Positions 53,276-60,025 of a stretch of DNA of 64,000 bases are shown here, in pieces (positions within the stretch are counted from its first letter, which is position 1; each line of letters begins with the position of its first letter). Position numbers and translations under genes: made by a program. Below the pieces are notes generated by a model. The model saw nothing but the letters and a program-made list of their open reading frames with translations, was not told the origin of the DNA and did not search any database. Location: positions 1-64,000 of the forward strand of contig CBINGY010000014.1 of NCBI GenBank assembly GCA_966250325.1, written 5' to 3'. This DNA is from Jiulongibacter sp966250325. Its GTDB lineage: Bacteria > Bacteroidota > Bacteroidia > Cytophagales > Spirosomataceae.

Positions 53276-53852
53276 TTATTTTTTTACTGCTACCACGAGT
53301 CCGGTAGACCAGTTCAACTTTGTCAGGTAGATATCTTTCCGGCTATGCAGCCTGTTCAGAAGATCTTCGGCCTTTTGAGAATGCCCATCTGGCCAGTTCG
53401 GCTGCTGGATCATATCATCGATCACGTAAAACCCTCCTGATTTGAGAAGAGCAAGAGTTTCATCAAGAAGTGAATATTTTCCCGGCCAGGTATCCGCAAA
53501 AATCAGATCGAAGGGCTTTCCTTTGTAGCTCACTAACCAATCGGCTCCATCTGTACACAAAACTCAAGTCGGGAATCTGGCAATAAAACATCTGTTACAG
53601 CCTTTATTAAAACAGGATCATTATCCAGTGAAATACAGGTAGAATTACCCATCATACCAGATAGTATCCAGGAAAGTGAAAGACCTATACCGGTACCGAG
53701 CTCCAGAAAATGACCATTTGGTTTTGAGCTCACAAGAGTTTTCAGCAAACTGCCCGTCGAAGGTCTGAAGGCATAGAAAATCCCAATCTTTCAGACTCTG
53801 CCCATAGAAAATCATAGCTCTCTGGTTTGAGAGAAAAAGATACATCATCCAT
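53276..53852 (-). pseudogene. Class I SAM-dependent O-methyltransferase with two frameshifts
   Basis: Three same-strand pieces make one methyltransferase. From the ATG at 53852, MDDVSFSLKPESYDFLWAES continues to GFSM in frame one. Frame then shifts to AFRPSTGSLLKTLVSSKPNG, HFLELGTGIGLSLSWIL and DSRLEF, where a second shift leads to CTDGADWLVSYKGKPFDLIF and IDDMIQQPNWPDGHSQKAED. Each shift is mended by adding one base, at a G pair near GFSM (about 53773) and at a T run near LEF (about 53558). The whole would be 192 residues, normal for the family. Both lesions are one-base losses in short runs, which suits either decay or sequencing error. The SAM motif ELGTGIG is intact. Confidence 0.8.
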
Positions 53853-53870
53853 GTTTCGATCTAAAGGAAA

Positions 53871-55031
53871 TCAGGCGGCGGCGGTTTCCATTTCACGCAT
53901 CAGAGAAACCAGGTCTTTATCATTTACCTCTTTTATCCGGTCTGCAAGATCGAGGAAACGAATGTAGGTAAGATCTATTTCATCTTTATTGAGGGCAAAT
54001 CCAAGCAGCTCCAAACGGTGCTTCAAAGCATGGCGACCGCTGCGTGCAGTAAGTACGATATCCGATTTATCAACACCTACCTCTTGTGGAGTCATGATTT
54101 CGTAGTTCTCAGCATGCTTGAGGAAACCATCCTGATGAATACCTGAAGAATGTGCAAATGCATTTCTACCCACTATTGCCTTATTGGGCTGAACCGGCAT
54201 CCGCATAGTTCTGGATACCAACTGGCTGAGCGGATATAGTTGTTCGCTCTTAATATTCGTGTAGGCATTGAGCTCTTTGTGAACCTTTAAGGTCATAGCA
54301 ACCTCTTCCAGAGAGGTGTTCCCTGCACGTTCGCCTATGCCGTTGATGGTTACCTCCACCTGACGGGCTCCGGCCTGTATCCCTGCAATCGTATTTGCGG
54401 TAGCCATTCCCAGATCATTGTGGTTATGCATAGATAAAATCGCCTTATCAACGTTCGGAACGTTATTCATGAGATAACTAACCCGGTCAAACATAACAGT
54501 AGGTAGCAAATAACCGGTAGTATCCGGCAGATTCACGACCGTGGCACCGGCTGCAATCACAGCTTCGGTGAGACGAGCCAGAAACTCAAGATCTGCCCTT
54601 CCGGCGTCTTCAGCATAAAATTCTACATCTTCCACAAACCTCCTGGCATATTTTACTGCTTCTACCCCTCTTTCCAGAATCTCATCACGCGTACTGTTGA
54701 ATTTATATTTGATATGGATATCGGAAGATCCAATTCCTGTATGAATTCTGGGTCTTTTGGCCGATTTCAAAGCCGCTGCTGCAATTTCTATATCTTTTTG
54801 TACAGCACGGGTAAGCCCACATACCGTGGCATTCTTAACCACCTGGCTCACCGCTTCTACAGACCGGAAATCACCCGGCGAAGAGACCGGGAAGCCCGCT
54901 TCAATCACATCTACCCCCAGTTCATCCAGTTTTTGTGCTATCATTACTTTCTCGTCAATATTCAACTGACAACCGGGTACCTGCTCACCATCTCTAAGCG
55001 TGGTATCGAAAACATAAATGCGATTACTCAT
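53871..55031 (-). CDS. leuA: 2-isopropylmalate synthase, short form
   Basis: Condenses acetyl-CoA with 2-oxoisovalerate, the first step of leucine synthesis. The catalytic HMGL-like barrel has DTTLRDGEQVPGCQLNIDEK, metal-binding SMHNHNDLGMATANTIAG (H-x-H) and NGIGERAGNTSLEEVAM, and the NAFAHSSGIHQDGFLKH helix of the family. At 386 residues it lacks the about 120-residue C-terminal leucine-binding domain, so feedback inhibition by leucine may be absent; short forms are common in this phylum. A homocitrate or citramalate synthase role cannot be fully excluded. No leuB, leuC or leuD lies here. Confidence 0.85.
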   Translation of the reverse strand: MSNRIYVFDTTLRDGEQVPGCQLNIDEKVMIAQKLDELGVDVIEAGFPVSSPGDFRSVEAVSQVVKNATVCGLTRAVQKDIEIAAAALKSAKRPRIHTGIGSSDIHIKYKFNSTRDEILERGVEAVKYARRFVEDVEFYAEDAGRADLEFLARLTEAVIAAGATVVNLPDTTGYLLPTVMFDRVSYLMNNVPNVDKAILSMHNHNDLGMATANTIAGIQAGARQVEVTINGIGERAGNTSLEEVAMTLKVHKELNAYTNIKSEQLYPLSQLVSRTMRMPVQPNKAIVGRNAFAHSSGIHQDGFLKHAENYEIMTPQEVGVDKSDIVLTARSGRHALKHRLELLGFALNKDEIDLTYIRFLDLADRIKEVNDKDLVSLMREMETAAA

Positions 55032-55060
55032 TTTGATTCATTTTTATTCCTACACGATGA

Positions 55061-55068
55061 CAAAGGTA
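55061..55068 (-). promoter_or_regulatory. Bacteroidota -7 element for leuA
   Basis: Minus-strand TACCTTTG matches TAnnTTTG, 30 bases before the leuA start. Confidence 0.55.
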
Positions 55069-55255
55069 TCAGTAAACACCTGTCGAGAAAAATACTTAAG
55101 CCCGGAAAAGTACAAAAAGGAATAATATGCCAAAGCCGTGTGGAGATACTGAAATAATATTCTAGCAGTCTGCTCCGGAATTCCTATTTTTACGACGAAA
55201 TTTGCGAACCGTAAGCTCCCGAAAGCTTATGATAAAGAACCAAGCATAACAGTTT

Positions 55256-56713
55256 ATGTACAAAAAAACGAAGATTGTAGCCACTGTAGGCCCTGCCTCT
55301 GAAAGTGAAGAAATGCTATTAAAGCTGGCATTGGCCGGAGTCAATGTGTTCAGATTAAATTTTTCTCATGGTGATCACGCCGAGCATCTGGCCAGGCTGG
55401 AGAGAATCCGAAAAATCAACAAAGAATACAATCTGAATTGTGCCATACTTCAGGATCTGCAAGGCCCTAAAATACGGGTAGGTCAAATGGAAGGCGGGAA
55501 TGCTGGTGTAGAACTTATTCCCGGGAATCAATTGGTTTTCTGCAATGAAGACGTAGTAGGAAATGCCGAAAGAGTTAGTACGCCGTATAAAGGAATGTAC
55601 GTTGACGTAAAAGTAGGCGAACGGATTCTGATGGACGACGGTAAACTTGAAGTTAAAGTTGTCGGTATTGATAAAGATAAACAGGAAGTAATCACGGAAG
55701 TGGTTTATGGAGGTTTACTGAAACAGAAAAAAGGCGTAAATCTTCCAAACACAAATATTTCTCAGCCTTCGGTAACCGATAAAGACTGGGAAGATCTCAA
55801 ATTTGGTCTCAAGCATAATGTCGATTGGATCGCTCTTTCATTCGTACGTACCGCTCAGGAAATCATTGAAATAAAAGAGTACATAAGACAGCAAGGTAGC
55901 TCTGCTAAAGTAATTGCTAAAATCGAAAAGCCCGAAGCTATTGCAAACATGGATAGCATCATTGAGGCGGTAGATGGAATTATGGTGGCACGTGGTGATC
56001 TGGGTGTAGAAATGCCCGGGGAGGAGGTTCCTTTAATCCAGAAAGAACTGGTTAGAAAAAGCAACATGGCAGGCAAGCCGGTTATTGTAGCTACTCAAAT
56101 GCTGGAAAGCATGATTGATAACCCCAGAGCTACCCGGGCAGAGATAGGTGACGTGGCCAATGCGGTGTGGGATGGGGCAGATGCTGTAATGCTTAGCGGT
56201 GAATCGGCTGCAGGTAAATATCCTGTACTGGCTGTGGAAACTATGGCAAAAACAGTAAGACAGGTAGAACTTAATGCTCCGAAAGAAGATATTTATTTTA
56301 AATATCACACCCGGGTGACATTACCCGAGTACCAGTCTGAAGACAAAGACAACGATAACGTCATCATGATGGCATGTCGCCTGGCACGTGATCTGGATGT
56401 AAAAGCGATCATAGGATATTCTACTTCCGGTTACACGGCGGTTCGTTTATCGCATCACCGTCCAAAAGCTCATGTGTACATCTTCACGCCAAATCCTGCA
56501 CTGCTTACTCAGTTGAGTCTTTATTCGGGTGTAGAGGTTTTCTCTTCAGCAAACATGAAGTATGACAGTGAAAGTGGTCTTGTGGATGCGGCCAGAGATT
56601 TCCTTGTAAAAGAAGGTAAGCTTGAGAAAGGCGATAAATACATTGATTGCCTGAGCGTACCTATTCAGGCAGATACCCGTACAAACTCCATCCGCTTGAG
56701 TGTGGTGGAATAA
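55256..56713 (+). CDS. pyk: Pyruvate kinase
   Basis: Makes pyruvate and ATP from phosphoenolpyruvate, the last step of glycolysis. Motifs include TKIVATVGPASES, FRLNFSHGDHAEH, the catalytic IAKIEKPEAIANMDSIIEAV with VARGDLGVEMP for metal and substrate, and TQMLESMIDNPRATRAEIGD. The C-terminal domain (about 360-485) ends RLSVVE. At 485 residues the length is typical. It is a single gene with a terminator, divergent from leuA. Confidence 0.96.
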   Translation: MYKKTKIVATVGPASESEEMLLKLALAGVNVFRLNFSHGDHAEHLARLERIRKINKEYNLNCAILQDLQGPKIRVGQMEGGNAGVELIPGNQLVFCNEDVVGNAERVSTPYKGMYVDVKVGERILMDDGKLEVKVVGIDKDKQEVITEVVYGGLLKQKKGVNLPNTNISQPSVTDKDWEDLKFGLKHNVDWIALSFVRTAQEIIEIKEYIRQQGSSAKVIAKIEKPEAIANMDSIIEAVDGIMVARGDLGVEMPGEEVPLIQKELVRKSNMAGKPVIVATQMLESMIDNPRATRAEIGDVANAVWDGADAVMLSGESAAGKYPVLAVETMAKTVRQVELNAPKEDIYFKYHTRVTLPEYQSEDKDNDNVIMMACRLARDLDVKAIIGYSTSGYTAVRLSHHRPKAHVYIFTPNPALLTQLSLYSGVEVFSSANMKYDSESGLVDAARDFLVKEGKLEKGDKYIDCLSVPIQADTRTNSIRLSVVE

Positions 56714-56736
56714 AAAAATCAGGAAGTATTTATAGA

Positions 56737-56768
56737 AGAGGCTGTCTAAAGGGGCAGTCTCTTTTTTT
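56737..56768 (+). terminator. Terminator of pyk
   Basis: AGAGGCTG / CAGTCTCT pairs over eight positions with one G-T pair and is followed by a seven-T run. The T run reaches into the udk stop codon on the other strand. Confidence 0.82.
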
Positions 56769-57414
56769 ATCTGTGAAGTAAGGTCTTTATAAACGTAGTT
56801 ACCACCCAAAGTCCGTTTTCAAAGTGATCGTTGTTGTTGATCACAATATCCGCAATTTTTCGGGTAGGCTTGATAAAGCTTTTGTAAGTGGGCTTTACGT
56901 GATTCAGCCACTGATACATGACTTCTTCCTCGGTAATTCCCCGTTCAATAGTATCACGTTTTAATCTGCGGTCAATTTTGATCCTTTCCTTCGCGTCTAC
57001 AAAAATCTTAAGATCCAGCTGCTCAGCTATGGCATTTTCATAAAATACAAATAGTCCCTCAACTACAATGACAGGGGTAGGATGATGAATGATTTCTTCA
57101 GGAATAATATCAGGCTGATTGAATGTGTACTCCTGATGCACCACTTTTTTACCTTCAACCAGATCATGAATGTGAGATGCATACAGATCAAAGTCGATAC
57201 ATTCGGGAAGATCAAAATTTGGTACGCCGTTTAAGTCTCTGGGAATAAACTCAATTCCCTTATAATAGTTATCCTGTGAAATGAGACAAATTTCTTCCTT
57301 TTTAAAATGCTTAAGCAAACTTCTTAGGAAAAGCGTTTTCCCGGATGCCGATCCACCGGTAATACCAATCACGAAGGGCTTTGCCCGATGAACTTGCTCC
57401 AGTTCAGGATTCAT
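56767..57414 (-). CDS. udk: Uridine kinase
   Basis: Phosphorylates uridine and cytidine in pyrimidine salvage. The P-loop is GITGGSASGKTLFLRSLL (about 18-35). NYYKGIEFIPRDLNGVPNFD, HPTPVIVVEGLFVFYENAI and IFVDAKERIKIDRRLKRDTI are the base-, phosphate- and lid-binding segments. At 215 residues the length is normal. The stop codon falls within the pyk terminator, so the two convergent genes are packed as tightly as possible. Confidence 0.94.
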   Translation of the reverse strand: MNPELEQVHRAKPFVIGITGGSASGKTLFLRSLLKHFKKEEICLISQDNYYKGIEFIPRDLNGVPNFDLPECIDFDLYASHIHDLVEGKKVVHQEYTFNQPDIIPEEIIHHPTPVIVVEGLFVFYENAIAEQLDLKIFVDAKERIKIDRRLKRDTIERGITEEEVMYQWLNHVKPTYKSFIKPTRKIADIVINNNDHFENGLWVVTTFIKTLLHR

Positions 57415-57442
57415 TTTTCTATTGTTGATATCAAATAATCCG

Positions 57443-57450
57443 CAAAACTA
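57443..57450 (-). promoter_or_regulatory. Bacteroidota -7 element for udk
   Basis: Minus-strand TAGTTTTG matches TAnnTTTG, 29 bases before the udk start, in the 48-base gap after the asparaginase gene. Confidence 0.55.
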
Positions 57451-57462
57451 ATGCTTTGTTAG

Positions 57463-58497
57463 TTACTCTCCTTCGTAAATAGAAATTTTGCCCGTTCCAT
57501 CTGAATTTTTGAAACCGCGATACATTCCTTTTGTATTAAATGGCATACTTATGTTTCCGTCAGTGTCTATGGCAATCACTCCGCCTGTTCCTCCGCGTTT
57601 CACAAGTTTATTCATAACCACCTCTTCTGCCGCTGTTTCAAGATTCATTCCTTTATATTCCATAAGGGCAGAAATATCGTAGGCCACCACAGACCGTATA
57701 AAATACTCGCCATGACCCGTAGCAGAAACCGCACAGGTACGATTGTTTGCGTAATTACCGGCACCAATAATCGGAGAATCCCCTACCCGATTCCATCGTT
57801 TATTTGTCATTCCGCCAGTAGATGTTCCGGCAGCCAGGTTCCCGTGTTTGTCGAGGGCCACGCAACCCACGGTTCCATGTTTGTTGTCCTCGGGTACACT
57901 GTAAATCATAGAGGATTTCGGGTTCTTTTCTTCTTTATTTCTATCCGGGTGATCAAGTTCTGTTTTCTCTTTTTTGATGGCATTCTGGAGTGATTTCCAT
58001 CGTCTTTCAGTAAAGAAATAAGAAGTGTCCACCAGTTCAAGACCCTGTTCTTTTGCAAAATCTTCAGCTCCTGAACCTGTAAGAAGCACGTGATCAGACT
58101 TTTCCATCACCGCTCTTGCCGCAGCTATCGGGCTTCTGATATGTCGAACCCCCGCCACAGCTCCTGCGAGTAGGTCTTCGCCACGCATAATAGAAGCATC
58201 CATTTCATTTCTGCCTTCATGGGTAAAAACAGCCCCCTTACCAGCATTGAAAAGCTCAGATTCTTCCATAACCTGAATGGCCGCAATTACCGCTTCTGTG
58301 GCCGTTCCACCTTTCTCCAAAAGCCGGTAACCTGCCTCCAATGATTCATTAAGTTTCTCCCGATAGGCCTGCTCCATTTCTTCACTCATATTTTGTTTCA
58401 GGATGGTGCCTGCTCCCCCATGAATCACAAGGGCAAATTTTTCCTGAGATAAAGCCGGGGTGCCCGCCAGGAGTAAAAGCAGAAGTAACTTTTTCAT
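57463..58497 (-). CDS. Isoaspartyl peptidase / type 2 L-asparaginase
   Basis: An N-terminal-nucleophile hydrolase that cleaves isoaspartyl dipeptides and asparagine. A signal peptide (MKKLLLLLLLAGTPALSQ) points to the periplasm. The precursor self-cleaves before Thr209 in KHGTVGCVALDKHGNLAAGT. Other family motifs are LVIHGGAGTI, FNAGKGAVFTHEGRNEMDAS and TGHGEYFIRSVVAYDI. At 344 residues the length is typical for plant-type asparaginases. It precedes udk on the same strand but udk seems to have its own promoter. Confidence 0.93.
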   Translation of the reverse strand: MKKLLLLLLLAGTPALSQEKFALVIHGGAGTILKQNMSEEMEQAYREKLNESLEAGYRLLEKGGTATEAVIAAIQVMEESELFNAGKGAVFTHEGRNEMDASIMRGEDLLAGAVAGVRHIRSPIAAARAVMEKSDHVLLTGSGAEDFAKEQGLELVDTSYFFTERRWKSLQNAIKKEKTELDHPDRNKEEKNPKSSMIYSVPEDNKHGTVGCVALDKHGNLAAGTSTGGMTNKRWNRVGDSPIIGAGNYANNRTCAVSATGHGEYFIRSVVAYDISALMEYKGMNLETAAEEVVMNKLVKRGGTGGVIAIDTDGNISMPFNTKGMYRGFKNSDGTGKISIYEGE

Positions 58498-58519
58498 GAG
58501 CTTGAATGTTTAAAGTTTT

Positions 58520-59371
58520 ATGACAGAAGTACTGCAAAATACCGAACAAACCCATAGAAGTATTCAAACCATCTCAATTCTTGGATGTGGATGGCTAGGT
58601 TTTCCATTAGCTCAATATTTAATCGAAAAAAAATACAAAATCAGGGGAAGCACCACGTCCGAGACAAAAATTGGCCGTCTGCAGGAGTCACAAATAGATG
58701 CGTATATAATTGACCTTCAATCATTCTCGCCGATTGACCCTTTGTTTTTTACAACAGATGTGATTGTGATAAATATACCTCCGGGCCTGAGAAAAACCCC
58801 CCTCGATGTTCACCTGAATCAGCTTCGGTTTTTCTTTGACCAGATTCCGCAGGACTCATCTCCTCGAATTATTTTTGTTAGTTCTACGTCGGTTTACCCA
58901 GACCTCAACCGCATTGTCGTCGAAACGGATGCCGATTACAGCTCAGAAATCGGCCAGATTGAGTCCGAAGTTCAACATATTTGTAAAACAAAAGACCTCC
59001 CGCTCACCATTCTACGCTTTGGGGGTTTAATGGGATATGACCGTGCTCCCTGTAAATATTACTCCGGCAAAACCGGCCTGAAACTGACCGATAACCCGGT
59101 GAATTATATTCACAGAGATGATGCCGTTCGGGTAATAGAGGCCATAATTGAAAATAACTACTGGGGAGAAACCGTCAACGCAGTAAGCCCATCGCATCCT
59201 TTGAGGAAGATCGTGATAGAAGACTGTTGCCAAAAATCAGAATACCAACTACCTGAATACTCTACCGATCAACCCCATGAGCCCTTCAAGCAAATAGACA
59301 GCAGCAAACTAAGGCGTGATTTGAACTTCGAATTTAAGTATCCGGATCCCTTAGATTTTTACTACGAATGA
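58520..59371 (+). CDS. NAD(P)-binding epimerase/reductase-like protein
   Basis: A Rossmann-fold protein of the extended short-chain dehydrogenase type (YeeZ-like). The dinucleotide motif is ISILGCGWLGFPLAQYL (G-x-G-x-x-G). FVSSTSVYPDLNRIVVETDA corresponds to the Ser/Tyr active region seen in YeeZ proteins, which lack the usual Y-x-x-x-K. Later segments NPVNYIHRDDAVRVIEAI and YWGETVNAVSPSHPLRKIVI are typical. At 283 residues the size fits. The substrate is unknown. Its end overlaps the convergent merC-like gene by 10 bases. Confidence 0.82.
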   Translation: MTEVLQNTEQTHRSIQTISILGCGWLGFPLAQYLIEKKYKIRGSTTSETKIGRLQESQIDAYIIDLQSFSPIDPLFFTTDVIVINIPPGLRKTPLDVHLNQLRFFFDQIPQDSSPRIIFVSSTSVYPDLNRIVVETDADYSSEIGQIESEVQHICKTKDLPLTILRFGGLMGYDRAPCKYYSGKTGLKLTDNPVNYIHRDDAVRVIEAIIENNYWGETVNAVSPSHPLRKIVIEDCCQKSEYQLPEYSTDQPHEPFKQIDSSKLRRDLNFEFKYPDPLDFYYE

Positions 59372-59742
59372 GAAGCACATATTCTTGAGTGCATTCGCCA
59401 GTTTATCAGGAACGAAACAGCAAGAGAGACCGAAGAAAACGTCTGAAACAAATGGTTTCGGGTAAAAAGAGTAAGTACCGTCAATAAAACGGCCAATCCG
59501 AAAAGGAGCAGCGGCAATTTGTGATGATGCCCTTTATAATCACGGGTGAGAATATAAGAACCAATAAGCAAACTGGCAGCAATAAGGCCCATTTCAAGAC
59601 TTTCGTTCAAAACGCCTTGACCCAGCGAAGGCAATGCAACCAGCAGAAAAGGAGTAGCCAGGCAATGAATGGTACACAATAAGGACAGTCCGAATCCGAG
59701 TTTCTGAAGTAGATGGGCGTATTTTTCTTTTAAAGCTTTCAT
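59362..59742 (-). CDS. MerC-domain membrane protein
   Basis: A 126-residue inner-membrane protein with about four helices. The metal-binding signature LSLLCTIHCLATPFLLVALP (C-x-x-H-C) marks the MerC family, first known for mercury uptake; most Bacteroidota copies are thought to carry another metal and are often under a Fur-type regulator. Histidines in DYKGHHHKLPLL could add metal ligands. The ATG at 59742 is chosen; it follows a -7 element and a palindromic operator directly. The C-terminal HSRICASHS may bind metal too. Confidence 0.85.
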   Translation of the reverse strand: MKALKEKYAHLLQKLGFGLSLLCTIHCLATPFLLVALPSLGQGVLNESLEMGLIAASLLIGSYILTRDYKGHHHKLPLLLFGLAVLLTVLTLFTRNHLFQTFSSVSLAVSFLINWRMHSRICASHS

Positions 59743-59745
59743 TTG

Positions 59746-59762
59746 TTGCAACAATGTTGCAA
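59746..59762. promoter_or_regulatory. Fur/Zur-type palindromic operator of the merC-like gene
   Basis: TTGCAACA-A-TGTTGCAA is a perfect 17-base palindrome, starting four bases upstream of the merC-like ATG and overlapping the promoter -7 element. The TGCAAC-x3-GTTGCA core looks like Fur-family metalloregulator sites, zinc (Zur) being most likely for this gene family. The regulator is not in the window. Confidence 0.65.
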
Positions 59763-59767
59763 AATTA
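59760..59767 (-). promoter_or_regulatory. Bacteroidota -7 element for the merC-like gene
   Basis: Minus-strand TAATTTTG matches TAnnTTTG and shares its last three bases with the palindrome, so a bound repressor would block RNA polymerase. Confidence 0.6.
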
Positions 59768-59842
59768 GGAATATTTTGAGCAATCTCCCTAAAACAATTA
59801 ACAATTTCTTTACCGGGAGAGCATGTAATCTTTGAATCGGGG

Positions 59843-59874
59843 GTTGCATCATTGATCGAAACCTAATACATTTG
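59843..59874 (+). promoter_or_regulatory. Promoter of fadN-fadA
   Basis: TTG at 59843-59845 and TACATTTG at 59867-59874 are 21 bases apart and match the Bacteroidota -33/-7 pattern. The leader to the fadN start is about 150 bases. Confidence 0.6.
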
Positions 59875-59877
59875 TAA

Positions 59878-59895
59878 TAGTATGCAAGCATACTA
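59878..59895. promoter_or_regulatory. Palindromic operator on the fadN promoter
   Basis: TAGTATGC-AA-GCATACTA has perfect 8-base arms and starts three bases after the -7 element, so it covers the transcription start. The inner arms GTATGC/GCATAC recur before the first susC (171-184). A dimeric repressor of fatty acid oxidation (TetR- or MarR-type) is the likely ligand; none is encoded in the window. Confidence 0.65.
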
Positions 59896-60025
59896 ATTTG
59901 ATTAGCTGTCGCGGTTTCACTTCAATCACAGGATCATAACACCCCGAACCGGAAATCGGTGTAAACCTGAAACATCAAAAGAAAGTAAATTCACTAAGAA
60001 ATAATTTTGACTCAAAAACAACCTT

